NCBI GenBank assembly: GCA_023014365.1
Contig: JAEBUN010000002.1
Coordinates: 2,790,001 to 2,854,000 of the forward strand
Reading direction: 5' to 3'
From: Lepiota brunneoincarnata
Lineage: Eukaryota > Basidiomycota > Agaricomycetes > Agaricales > Agaricaceae
Length of the DNA: 64,000 bases
The notes beneath the pieces were generated by a model, which worked only from the letters and a program-made list of their open reading frames with translations, did not search any database and had not been told where the DNA came from. Shown piece by piece: positions 1-12,207 of the stretch (its first letter is position 1; each line of letters starts with the position of its first letter). The position numbers and the translations under genes were made by a program.

Positions 1-135
1 ACCCGAAGATGTGAGTTTCTACCACCACTTCTCAAGTGAACGATATCCTTACCTGTTCGTTCTCCTCACAGCTAGGCTTCCTTTTCAGAGTGAGTACCAA
101 ATGTCCTATAAGTCGTGTCAAACTCTTTCTGACGT
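1..135 (+). CDS. Possible 3' end of a gene entering from the left edge
   Basis: Two sequences that look like typical short basidiomycete introns are visible: GTGAGT at about 11 to CACAG at about 70, and GTGAGT at about 89 to CATAG at about 132. Spliced in phase they join a few codons ending D-LGFLFR and then a TAG stop at 133-135. Too little protein is present to assign a family. The reading depends wholly on the splice signals, so it may be wrong. Confidence 0.28.
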
Positions 136-449
136 GTCATAGTAGCTTTAGCTCCAAATTGTGGGCTCTCTGGCTCTTGGTTCCGTTCCCTGGCGGTACC
201 ATGCACGCCCTATATTATATCCCTATGTATTTCTTTACCCATGTGGAGGGAAATTTTCCACGGAGGTTTCCACGTACATTATGAAAATATTACTTGTTTC
301 AACCAATTCGTTTGAGCTGTCTGCCTTGTAGAACTAGGTACTTATAATGGTAATTCTGATCCACGTGATTCTCGTCAGTAGCCAATCGGAACACAGATAA
401 ATACTGTACCCGAGGGTCAATCGACATTGTTCCTTGTCGCCCTGCGATA
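136..449. other. Intergenic stretch upstream of the acyl-CoA dehydrogenase
   Basis: No coding sequence is recognisable here. It should contain the promoter and 5' leader of the downstream cytochrome b5-acyl-CoA dehydrogenase gene. I could not place a convincing TATA element. Confidence 0.5.
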
Positions 450-2817
450 ATGGCTGGAAAGCAACTCAAGGAATATACCAGGGAGGAAGTTACAAAGGTG
501 AGCAGTGCACGCCTGCTTTCCACCGGGGACCCGGAAACTCAGACTGTGAAACTGTAGCATAACAAGGAGGGGGATCTCGTACGTTGGAACCTAGATTACC
601 CTGTGCTTTGGGCGGGAGCTCATACAGGATGTAGTGGATTGTCATTGATGCCAAGGTTTTCGATGTTTCAAGATTCGCAGATCTTCACCCAGGCGGAGCC
701 AATGTCCTGCTTTCCGAGTCTGTGGGTGCGCACTTCTGGCTAACTGCCATATATCACCAGTTAACCCAAAGGATCCTAACCAGCCGGAAATGACGCGACA
801 CAGCCCTTCTTTGGTCTGCATCGACATGAAGTTCTTCTGAGACCACAATACAAGCGACTCCAAATAGGCACAATCCAAGGGGAGGAGGAAACCATTAAGC
901 CACCGAGTCCCGGACAACTCAGCGAAGTTCCCTATGCGGAACCGACCTGGCTCAGTAAAGGCCATTTCAGCCCATATTATACCGATAACCATCGTAAATT
1001 CCAGCAGGCGGTTCGTGAATTCTTCGAGACTGTTGTTGCCCCTGAAGCCGCCAAGGCAGAGGAGACTGGCAAGAAGATCTCGCAAGAGGTTGTCGATAAG
1101 ATGGCGTGAGTATTCCCTTTCTCTCCGTGCCGCAGGAATTGCGCTGAGAGTTGCAAAGTGAGAATAACCTTATCGCCATGCGCCTGGGACCTGGCAAACA
1201 TCTCAAAGGTCGCACCTTAATGGGTGGAATCGTGAAACCCGAAGAATTCGACTACTTCCACGAGGTATTTCGAAGCCTCTAAATACCTCTCTTCTGCTAA
1301 TGTAAACCCGATAGGCTATCATCCACAATGAACTTGCCCGCGTGTGTAGTCGCTCTGTTGTCGATGGAATGCTGGCTGGTCTCGTCATCGGTATCCCCCC
1401 TGTGTTGAACTATGGCTCCGAGGGCGTGTGTAACCAAGTTATTCCAGAGGTATATCCGCTGCAGATTGTCCGATAGCGCAATACTGACTTTTCCACCAGA
1501 CTCTCTCCGGAAAGAAATACGTTGCCCTGGCAATTACTGAAGCCTTCGCTGGCAGTGACGTCAGCGGTTTGCAGACTACGGCCACCCGCGACGGCAATCA
1601 CTGGATTATCACTGGAACGAAGAAGTTCGCAGCAGCACCACTTCTTTGAAATATCCCCCCTCTAACCCGTTTGCCAACAGGTGGATCACAAATGGCACCT
1701 TTGCCGATTACTTTACCACTGGCTGCCGAACAGATGTAATGTTTCCGCTTGATCAAAAGCTTCCGTTCTGCCGAGCTAAATATTTCAAAGACTGGTTTCA
1801 CCGTTATCTTGATCCCTCGCGGCCCTGGAGTATCCACCAAACCCGTAAAGACCGCGTATTCCTCCGCTGCTGGGACCGCATACGTGACTTTTGACAAGGT
1901 CCGCGTACCGGTTTCCAACACGCTCGGACCTATTGGCAAGGGCATGTCTGTGATTCTCAGCAATTTCAATCACGAGCGATGGATGGTCTGCGCCACTTCG
2001 ATCGCGGCACAACGCCAGATTGTTGAGGAGTGTTTGAAGTAAGTGTGTTGATAATCGGGTCTCTCCTCGTGCTTAGCATCACTCAGGTGGTCAACTCAGC
2101 GTGTAGTCTTTGGAAAGCCATTGACAAGTCAAGCTGTCATTCGCGCCAAGCTTGCAAACATGATCTCCCGCGTTGAGAGTTGCCAAAACTGGTTTGAATC
2201 AGTGACGTACCAAATGAACAATGTAAAGATGCATCTTCCGTGGGATTTCCTAAGATTCAGGATGCTGAACGGGTTCATAGATGACATATAACCAGATGTC
2301 TGACAAACTAGCAGGGCCTATTGGTCTGCTAAAACAGTAGGCCCCTTTGCCGCCGGAGTATCTATATCTATATCTTATGTATCTTCCGCCTTCCTATAGA
2401 TTCGTATCCAGGACCGCCCGCGAAACCGCCGAAGGTGCGTCCAATGCCTTACCCCTCGTGGCTCTTTACATGTATAGACATATATCTGTGCTTCTCTTGA
2501 TACAGACGCGGTGCAGATTTTGGTGGTCGTGGTCTAACAGTTACTGGAATGGGCAGACTCATTGAAAACGTCAGTGGTTTCTGTATATCTTTTCATCCGA
2601 AGATTCGGAACTAACTATGGGTATATAGTACCATCGGAGTTCCGGTTTCGATGCCAGTAAGTGCTCCGACCTGTCCTATTAACCCACGTCTGGTATGATA
2701 TCATCTGATTCTGATATTTCTTCTTTCTCTGTAGTTCTCGCTGGCGCGGAAGATGTATTAGGTGACTTGGGCGTTCGTCAGGCTCTGAAGAAGATGCCTC
2801 ATGACACGCGCCTCTAA
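450..2817 (+). CDS. Cytochrome b5-acyl-CoA dehydrogenase fusion protein
   Basis: This is a flavin-dependent acyl-CoA dehydrogenase with an N-terminal cytochrome b5 domain, a known fungal arrangement (ApdG-like proteins). The start MAGKQLKEYT leads into the b5 fold, whose heme-ligand motifs are FADLHPGG and, after an intron, FFGLHRHE. The dehydrogenase part follows: ALAITEAFAGSDV (FAD/substrate loop), WITNGTFADYF, GFTVILIPRGPG, NHERW, FGKPL, and the C-terminal IFGGRGLTVTGMG. The gene has many short introns; the stop TAA at 2815-2817 follows ALKKMPHDTRL. The family oxidises acyl-CoA thioesters at the alpha-beta bond. The b5 domain may pass electrons on, but the acceptor is unknown. At the place where MCAD-type enzymes carry the catalytic Glu (YEGT), this protein reads LAGA, so the base must come from elsewhere or the activity is atypical. 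The whole frame appears intact. Confidence 0.85.
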
Positions 2818-2977
2818 ACGGATAGTTATTCTGGACAAGATGTGAAGGTAAACTCATGTATTTTGTCTTTTTTTATTTTATTTTTTGATATCGTCCTTTA
2901 ATTTACTGTACATACATAGTTCACATGACAGAAGATAGCACGTTGCAATGGGGTTCAGAAGCTTCGACGAAATGATC

Positions 2978-3802
2978 TCACACCATGAAGCGGGCGAATA
3001 CAACAAACACAATGCTGAGAATGGTCAGGTGTGAGAATTGAGGAGTAGAGAGGCGGTGCGTGATGGTGCCGCTGGTCGACGTGCTGGTCGGCGTGCTGGT
3101 CGGCGTGGCCCCCTGAGGAGCTGGGGTGTTCAGCGGGTCAATTGAGGTGATAGTTATTTGGCTAGTAGCACTGGGGGGAAGCGGGGGTGGGAGATTGGGG
3201 GGCGTGGTGGAGGTAAGAGAAAAGGTGGCGAGTGGTAAGCTAGCAGGCAGCGAGGTTGATCTTGCTGAAGTTCGCGTAGAGGATGCGACCCCTGAGAGTG
3301 GACCACTTGGATCAACACCGGGAAGGGTGGGCCTGGGGACATCGAAACCCCTTAGGACACACTGCTCAACAAGATCTGGCCATGTATTTGTTTAATGCCA
3401 CCCACGACTGAGAGGTCAAGAAAAGCCTACTCACTATCAAGGGTAGCTTGTGCCGGAGTAAAATCCGGGATACCTAGGGTCGTTCCAACACATTTCAGGC
3501 AGTCGGAATACCCATTTACAAAGCTGGAGACACAACATTTTGAGGGCGGAACAACCCTAGATTTAGGGATCTGTCAGCTGCGACCGGGATTAGTGAGACC
3601 TGAAACTCACTTGCTGGACTTGGGTGTTGATAGGGTCACAGTCCTGTTTACATGGGTCAGGAACATTCGGTACACTCCCCTGCTGCCGGGGCACCAGAGG
3701 ACTCAAAGCAGCCACAAGCAGGACGTCATTTGGCTGTGCAAGAGGGAGCAGTGAGGCACCAACAAATGGGGATACAACCAAGAGCAGCAGTAAGGCCAAC
3801 AT
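2978..3802 (-). CDS. Small secreted Ser/Thr/Pro-rich protein, probably GPI-anchored
   Basis: The start at 3802 gives a strong signal peptide (MLALLLLLVVSPFVGA). A short Cys-containing domain follows, with CKQDCDPINTQ and, in a later exon, NGYSDCLKCVG, a pattern common in small fungal surface proteins. The rest is a long Ser/Thr/Pro-rich stalk (SLTSTTPPNLPPPLPPS, PTSTPTSTSTSGT). The C-terminus is hydrophobic (LTILSIVFVVFARFMV) and ends at the stop, which is what a GPI-attachment signal looks like. At least two introns are needed. The second is clear (GTGAGT near 3437, phase consistent), but the first exon junction near 3590 did not resolve in phase, so exon limits are approximate. Function is unknown; cell wall or surface location is inferred from the signals only. 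It is divergent from TAD2 with 153 bases between starts. Confidence 0.6.
3071..3106. repeat. Three tandem 12-base units in the stalk coding region
   Basis: Three near-identical 12-base units (GCTGGTCGRCGT) lie head to tail. On the minus strand they encode the Thr/Ser/Pro repeat of the preceding secreted protein, so copy number can vary without shifting the frame. Confidence 0.75.
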
Positions 3803-3955
3803 GCTAATATCTTGTGGGTGGTGTGGAGGAGGACCAGATGTCCGGGCACACCAGCCCCCGGGGACATCAGGGCAGGCTATATCATGGGATAAAGTTTGAC
3901 GCTCATTTCTCTATCACCACTCAACATCAATTTGTATTTAAAACCGATAATCTAA
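3803..3955. promoter_or_regulatory. Divergent promoter between the secreted protein and TAD2
   Basis: The starts of the minus-strand secreted-protein gene (3802) and the plus-strand TAD2 gene (3956) are 153 bases apart, so both promoters must lie here or overlap the genes. No specific factor site is claimed. Confidence 0.5.
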
Positions 3956-4757
<802 letters not shown>

Positions 4758-5077
4758 CACTTCCTGAGAGATCCATGGTTGTTCCCGGATACCATATCCA
4801 AGGGAATGGCACCGTACCTCAATTGCCACCTAGAACAAGACGGGACGGCCTTTGAAGTGGTCAATAGCGAAAAATAGTCCACATTCCGAGGTCAGGGCCG
4901 TCATGTTATCAAAACCAGACGAGTATCCAGCTATTACCCAACTAGAAAACTAAGCTATCGTGGTAATCAATAAATGTAACTGTGGCATCCAACAACCCGT
5001 ATGGCCCAAAAATACCAGAGATCATCCTCGAAAACAACAAACGACTTGAGTCCCTGCCTTCACCCATCTGGCGCACC
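4758..5077. other. Convergent 3' intergenic region
   Basis: This lies between the TAD2 and prolyl oligopeptidase stop codons, which face each other. No gene is seen. It should hold both 3' UTRs and polyadenylation sites. Confidence 0.5.
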
Positions 5078-8000
5078 TTACAAATGCTGTTGCTTATCTT
5101 TCCACACGAGTCCCAGGGATTGGGCGACAAATCCCCACTTGTCTGATGCTTCCTGGATTCTAAAAAAAAAAAAAAAGTTGCGTATGATGAGGAAGAGCCA
5201 TCCATACAGGGCAGGCTGATAGGGAAACTTTCGGTACCTTTTCTCAACAGACTTGCCCGCACCATGACCCGCCTTTTTGTCAACGCGCAGCAGAAGAGGA
5301 TGTGGGTTGTTGGGAATGGTATACTGCAATGTCGCAGCATACTTGAAGGAGTGCATTGGTACTACACGATCGTCATCTGTGAGAAAATGTAAGTTCTCTC
5401 GGATTCGGAAAAGACCGGAAAGGGAACATACGATCAGCTGTCAAGAGGATGAAGGGGGGCAGCACACGGTTGGGAACATTATGGAGCGGAGATATAGGGT
5501 AGATAAAATCAAAGTGGCGGGAGTCGTCAGGGTCACCATAGTCGCTCATCCATGCATTGCCTAACGTTTAGCATCAGTACGAGCGATAACAGACGCAGCA
5601 GAGAGCCCTCACCGATGGTGAATTTATGGAACTGAGAAAGGCGTGCGAAAGAGATCAGCACAATACAGTACGACAAAATTGAACTTCAGCGCACTTTCAA
5701 CAGGTCCAGAACACCGACTTCGGCCACGGCAGCACCAAATGTTCCTTCAGATGCACGATTGACACACGCAGCGACGAGAAGACCTAAAGACCATGTGTTA
5801 AATCCCGAGCTTCAAACAAAGCAACGGAAATGACTGGTTACCTCCGTTGGAACCACCGTTAATGGCAACCTTCCCCGGCGCCGCATATTTGTTTTTGACG
5901 AGGTATTCCCTGCAAAATTTCCTGATCAGCATGGCCAGGGACAAAAGCGACGGTGAGCTTACGTGGCAGCAATGAAGTCGTCAAAACAGTTCTTCTGTTA
6001 AATAGGCAACATTTCAGGCTCTCTGGCAGATATACGCGGGAGAGAATTCGCCCTACCTTGTTCTCCAAACAACCACCCTGATGCCAATCCTCTCCAAACT
6101 CATTTCCACCCCTGATATTTGGCACCGCAATGATGCCGCCATATATTTGGATGAAAGCAAGGAACATTGAATTGAAGAAAGGGTTAATGGAAATACTGAA
6201 TCCTCCGTATCCTGGGAACTCGGTGAATATATAGTGAGCATAGCTGGAAACAGAGTTCCCCACCATACTGGATAGCGGGAGCGGTGCCATCAAAGGGAGT
6301 CGATTTGTGACGGACAATAAACATAGGAACCTTTGTGCCATCTTTGCTGGGATACCAAACCTGAGCGGCGGGGGGTCAGGAGGAGGAACAGGACACTGCT
6401 AGGGATCACCACAGACCTGGCGAGTCTCGAAATTGTCAGGATTAAGGCCCTTGACCTTGATTTGACGGAATGGCGTAATACGCTGGCCTTCAGGCCTCTT
6501 GAAATCATAGTGTGCAATGGTCCCAGGAGTAGTGAAGCCGCTCATAGTAATGAAAAGCCATGAATGGTCTTGGCGGCAATTGGCAGACATGGATCCCACA
6601 AAGTCTGGGAACAGGCGCTCTAGCTGTGTGCCATTGTTGTCATAGATATAGAGTTCATCCTTGACCTGGAAGAAGGGAGGAGTCAATTAAAGAAGGGAAT
6701 TTTTTTGGAATTGACTTGCATTGTGTTTGTACTGGACAACAAAGCGGTTGTTATCCACACGCTTGACGCGGTCGAGGAGGGCGTCCTTCCGTTCCGGGAT
6801 CACAACTGTGGATAGAGGCTTTTCCGCGGACACGTCGATCGAAATAAGCTTGTACTGTGAAGCGTTCTCGTTGGTACGGAAAAAGAAAACCGAGCCGTCA
6901 TTGGCAACACTACAACAATCAACGATCTAAGGTGGAGTTAATCGGGAGAGAAACCTACCACGAGTATTCGGCATCGAAGGTATCAAAAAGCTTCTTCCAT
7001 TGGATAGGTTTCCCAATGGTCACCTTCTCCAGATCGGCGACCCAGATCAAATTTTTCTAGAATATAATAAGGATCCTCGCTCGCGTGCGAACAGAGAATA
7101 CGAGAACTCACTCGCGAGGTGTCCTTGGAGGTGAACAAAACGAGATACTTCTCGTCTTCGGTCACGAAGATGCCAAACATCCACGTCGGGTGATCCTCAT
7201 CCTTGTGGACCAGAATATCCTCCGCTAAATAGGCATAGAATAGTATGAGTTCATCGTCTGAAGCGAAGCTATCTGTCTCACATTGATCCGTCCCTATGTG
7301 GTGATAGTAAATCATGGCGTTCTTGTCCGTTGAAGTTTTAAGCCCATTGGCAAGTCCATCCTCCTGATCAGGGAAACGCTGCCAGTGTACCTGTCAGCGG
7401 AATGAAGACGAAAAATGGCATACAGATTCAACCTGGTAGAAGAACCCTTTTGAGTCGGGAGTCCATGAGATGCTGCAGAACTTGGCAAATTTGATCTCAT
7501 CTGGAAGCCGGCCGGTATCCTCTTTTTGGTTCAGTGGCGCATCCGTAGGCCTGACATATAAAGTAGACCCGTCACTCCCCTATAACGGATGGGTTAGATA
7601 GTGGCACTGACAAAAATTTGAAAGAAACATTACAGATTCCGAGAGACCATAGGCCAATAGCTTTCCCGATTTGGAGATTTGGAAGTGAGTTAGGGCCACT
7701 GTACCATCATTGCTCAAAAGATTTGGCTGGATAGTCGATGAGAAGGATCGTGGAGAAGCAAGCAGAAAACATACATCAAAGAACACTTCGCCGGGCTCGG
7801 GGCCATCCTTGAACTCGGGGAGTTTGTCGTCCGTGGTACGATAGACGACTGAATTCCAGAGTTGAAACATACGCATATGATCAGTAATTTGCAGGACTCA
7901 CCACTCTGGTGCTGTAATCCACTATTGTAATCCCAATACCAGCGTTTGTCATCTTGCAAAGTCGGCGAACCAAACTGAGGAGAGCTACTGAGGGCAGCAT

Positions 8001-8273
8001 AGGGCTCAGATTACGACGGATACATACCTTGGTGTAGTTGACACTGGCGCGGAAGGCCTCTTCAAGGCGCTTTCGGTCAGGATTTTGGTCCAAGTAGGCC
8101 CGGGTGAAGGCCTCCTGTTCGGACGTCCACTTGTCGGTTTCGTCGGTGTGTTCTTCCAGCCAATTGTAGGGGTCATGAACGCGCACGGTTCCCTTCGTAG
8201 CACTCTGATATGTATCGATATGGTCTGCGCGACGTGCGTTGGGGTATTTGTTTGGAGTCCAGGGAGTAGCCAT
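5078..8273 (-). CDS. POP: Prolyl oligopeptidase (S9A serine peptidase)
   Basis: This cytosolic peptidase cleaves short peptides after proline. The protein starts [15 protein letters not shown] and runs through the N-terminal [16 protein letters not shown] segment, the beta-propeller blades ([29 protein letters not shown]) and the hydrolase domain. Catalytic residues are visible: Ser in NGGSNGG (codon about 5849-5851, split from its second Gly by an intron), Asp in TADHDDRVV, and His in [10 protein letters not shown]. About 18 short introns are present. The last acceptor uses a long T tract, seen as poly-A near 5162-5176 on the plus strand. The stop follows [11 protein letters not shown]. Length of about 740 residues fits the family. 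It resembles mushroom housekeeping POPA as well as the macrocyclase POPB of amatoxin makers; no cyclic-peptide precursor gene is in the window, so I favour the housekeeping role. An in-frame upstream ATG at 8363 would add 30 residues. Confidence 0.9.
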
Positions 8274-8463
8274 CGCAAAAGTTGTAGATGAGCGTGAAAA
8301 GGTGTTTAGAGCGCGTCTGGTGAATAGGGGAGGTCGAAGACGGATAATATGCAGCACGGGCATCTTAGGACTATTTAAGGGCAACGCCAAGGAGCGAGGG
8401 TTGATTTGCTGACCCTTCAAAGTGTTTGCAAGCACCCCCATCGTTGTAAGTAAATGAACCATT

Positions 8464-11400
8464 CATGTCCGACTCCCTGAATCGCCTCCTTTACATCGCT
8501 ACGACCCGGGTTCAGATCTTTTCATTCTGCGGGTTTCCGCCGAGCATTAACAACTTCCGTGGCTCGTGTCCCGCCAACAGGCGAGTAATACACTCGATTA
8601 GACTTTCCACCTCCAATGACACACTGTCTGCTGTACGCTAACTGGCTTTCGCTGAGTTTGATTACTATCCACATCGAAGAGATATCGCAGACGCTCAATG
8701 AACAGAGTGGGAAGCTTCGGCCCGCACCAACATCTCCTTTCACGCGGCAACAACGAGGTAACCTTCATCCTACTGACAGGTTGTGTCCCATTCAGCGGCC
8801 CTTGCAATGGTGTGCCAAGCCGCCCCAACTAGACGAATATCCAGGAGCCTCAACGGTGACGGAAGGGGGGCAGTTGGAACCCTCTTACATTCATTCGGTT
8901 AAAAGAAACCAAGGAGACAGTCTTATTCAGGGGTACGGCTCGTGTTGCGGAGGAATCCAGCATGCGAACCGCCTCGGAAGTCAACACGAAACGAGTGGCA
9001 CTGCAGGGGCAAAAACACGGGAGGAACTTCATTGACGAAACCACTCCGGCGGGTCATCGTACTAACCGACGCCAACCGGCTTATGATAGAATTTGGATTT
9101 GGGCGGTTGCAGCAGGCGTTGTCGCGAGCCTGAAGCTCAATTCAGACTGGGCATGTCAAGGAGGGAGCCATATTCGAGGGTGGACCTACCCTCTAGCGGC
9201 CCCTCACGCCTCCACAGCATTGTGGGCACGAATCGCTCTGCCACGAAAAGGAATAATAACACCTCCGTTCCCGTAGATGAAATTATCTCGGGAGAGTATG
9301 TACGGTGGCGTGCTGCTGCCTGGTGCTGCGGTTCGCAGACGACTCAACAAGGGATCAGACTAATAACCCGTTCACATGATATGACAGGAAAAGCGTTCAC
9401 GTAATTAAAAAGGCAGAAATATCCCCTTCGAGTCCAGGAGCAGCTATAACGTTCTCGAACAACTCGAGGCTGTCCATGACCGTCAGAAGATACGGGCCAT
9501 GGTAGAACTTTCCTTTAGGCGGAAATCACTCCTATTGAAGCAGTTTATCAGATTCCTCTCGGCTATATTCCTAACGCAATGCTTCTGGCAAGCATGTGCT
9601 ATATATCACTTCATTGACCTATCATAGATGACACTTTGAATAGTGGGGTGGTAATTACATATAGATGTGAGAATTGACCCCCAGGCTCCTAAAGGTAAAA
9701 GTACGTCTGGTTTTCCCTACTAGGGTGCTGTGGTGCTAACCCCATACGAATATGAGTCGTTCATATCTTGTATTATGACAACCACAAATTACAGACAGGC
9801 GTTTTTGGGGGTAAGGAAGTGTGCTCAACGGGGACCAGCACCTACCGAACGGGAGTTCCATGGTTAGTAACTAGACTGGTTTTGTTGCCTTGAGTTGGCC
9901 TCGAGGCGCTTCGCCCTTCTGACGACCCAGGTGCTCCAATTCGAGCAAAGGGCAACAGGGGTCCGCTCCAATCCGCTATCAAAGCCCTGAGAAAAATCTA
10001 GCACTGTGGCCAACGTCAATTCAGTCATTCAATCAGAGTCTCACAGCCGCCCAATGCGATTTCCAGTGTTCATGGGAGACGGCCTAAAGAGTACCGACGT
10101 GGATCTTTTTTTCTCTCTCTTTCGAATATTAGCACTTCTCAAGTTCTTTCTTGGCATTATTAGCTCTGACATCCAGACCCGTAACCAGGGACCCTCGAGC
10201 ATTGAGCAGAAGACATTGGGGGGAGTGTCCCAGTCCTTCGGAATGTTTATACTACTCCTGGAATAGCAATGTGCTTCTGTCGATGTGATTAGCAAGCTTG
10301 TGATTCTGCCTAAAAGATAATCCAGTTGCTCCTCTTGTTCCTCCATTTAAATTCGATGGCACCCGATACCACAAGGCCATTGTGTCTGGAGCGACACACA
10401 AGAGGATACTTAGCGGGCAGCATTTGACAACCCATATCAGACGACGAACAAGCGCATCTTACCGAAATATGCCGGAGTAAAACAAAGTTTCCGCGAGCAC
10501 CAAAGTGGAAGTGTTACTACCTCCGAATCTTGGGGGCTAGTAGAGTGGATTTAAAATGCGAAAGAGAATTACTCTCACATGGGAGCACACACGAAGAAAC
10601 ATCTGTGTCATCTCGTAAAGAAAGAAAGAAAAAAAAAGACTCCACGCGTGCATATGTGTGCTACTGGCACGGCGTGCTGAACAATCATCGAACTTTGATC
10701 TCGCCAAAAACTGACGTTGTCAAAGCAGTATGGAGAAAACCGGGGGAACATAACGCTGATTCGGTTCCCATAATGAGTACATCATTGTCTAGACTCTTGT
10801 CGGTGAAAGTTGGTCAGAACCACATATGCTCTTCGGTGAATAGGTCCGAGATGAGTGGGGTGCCTCTTGCACGGGGGGGTTTCTAATCAGTATTCTGCAT
10901 CACACCAGTTGTCAGCCGACTCGTGAACGGTTGGAGTCGTGGGTAATACGTCAGTCCTAGGAGCATTCCAAGTCAGAAACGAGGGAGCCATATTGGATAT
11001 AGAAAAGTCATGAGGATTATGGCTGGGATATCGTCGGTGTTTGGGAACGGCATGCTTTAACCAGAATGAGCCAGTCAAGTTCTCGACGGGGACAACCAGG
11101 GTTAATCTTTACGACCCGTCCAGGGACAACAGTCCCGAAAGTAATTAAGCGTTCTTGATGTCAAATACGCCACAGACTCTGGATCAGCGACTTTGTGGCG
11201 GTCGGGAAACACTAAAAGTATAATGAACGGTGGTCGAAACTCACGGGGATTCTCGACCGCTCGGAACACCTATTTTCTAGGACGAAGCATGTGCTAAAAA
11301 TTGCGGCGCTCGTGGTGGTGGGGCTTGACATATCCAGAGCCGAGCAGCAACCGGGCCGCTGTGGAAAAACGAAAACAAAAAAAAACATGTTCAGGAGCAT

Positions 11401-12176
11401 TCTGTCTGGAGCGACGGGGTGCCGTCTCCAGCTCGCATGAATGTGTTCCCAGAGTCGCGAGATGTGCAGATGAGGACAAGGCCGAGATTCAATGGCAAGC
11501 TGGGAAGGTCTGTGACGGTACAACCCCGTCAGTGATCCAGACGGAATCCGGCGAAATGCGCACCAGGCGCAGGTCACCACATTATGTGTTTATGTCACAG
11601 TCGCTTCTGACAATCATGATACCCATGTGCCGGTGTTGCTCTCTCACATCGCGAAGAAAGACGTGGCTTCCCTTGTCCTGGTCGGTACCGACTGTATACT
11701 ATTCAAGGGACCGTCGGTCTCACTACCCGCGGCAGGGCCATGTCATTGCCGTGGGTAAAATATTACCTTCAGAAATGGCTTCTTATACGCCAATAAGCAG
11801 GCGTTCCCTACGGTGGGGGTATACATTTTCCGGCAGATCGGGTTTGCAGAGCTGTGTTGGTACAAGCCGTGGCCGTGGGTTTAGCATGGGCACAGGTATT
11901 TTAAATGGCGCTTGAAATACCACTGACTTGAAGAGCAGTTGCCGTGAAAATCTGCAATTGCTACCACTTATGAGGCAAGATATTCGGTGCTGCTCATAAT
12001 AACTCAAGTTAGCCCCACGATTCAAGACGGGATTTCCTTTTCTGGGATGGGGCCATTGGGCTTGCACGTGACGAGGTGAATGATTTCGTCAACGTCCGCG
12101 TCCATCGACAGCTCGTCCATTTCGTTCTCCTCACCCCTCTTGTCTTTGCCTGGCGCATATACCAGCACAGGCTGGT
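8464..12176. other. Gene-poor intergenic region
   Basis: No protein family is recognisable on either strand. The open frames are short and overlap each other in several frames with no codon preference I can see. The longest, 11301-11915 (+), is 204 codons, rich in Arg, Ser and Cys, with no motif. No terminal inverted repeats, long terminal repeats, reverse transcriptase or transposase motifs were noticed. It may be decayed transposon or old intergenic DNA. The first part should hold the POP promoter. Confidence 0.45.
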
Positions 12177-12207
12177 ATGACAAAACCGCCGTCGAGCTTC
12201 TTTGCAA
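12022..12207 (-). CDS. Doubtful 61-residue ORF antisense to the carrier gene start
   Basis: The translation begins MQRSSTAVLSYQ, contains an acidic stretch (DELSMDADVDEII) and ends PIPEKEIPS. Codons favour C or G in third position like real genes here. However, it overlaps the first exon and first intron of the mitochondrial carrier on the other strand, and I recognise no family. It could be a chance antisense frame or a small divergent gene. Confidence 0.15.
   Translation of the reverse strand: MQRSSTAVLSYQPVLVYAPGKDKRGEENEMDELSMDADVDEIIHLVTCKPNGPIPEKEIPS

Noticed and set aside
5078..8273. Possible link to ribosomal cyclic-peptide (amatoxin-like) biosynthesis through the prolyl oligopeptidase
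   Set aside because: Housekeeping POP genes are universal in mushrooms, and no short precursor gene of the MSDIN or related type was seen nearby.
8500..8530. A sequence resembling a tRNA internal promoter (GGGTTCAGATC)
   Set aside because: The surrounding bases do not fold into a cloverleaf and the B box does not match well. No other tRNA candidate was found.
9160..11000. A 14-base match (GAGGGAGCCATATT) at about 9163 and about 10983
   Set aside because: Matches of this length are expected by chance in 64 kb and nothing around them is shared.
11301..11915. A 204-codon open frame on the plus strand
   Set aside because: Composition is rich in Arg, Ser, Trp and Cys with no motif, no flanking splice logic, and other frames are also open here. 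Probably chance.
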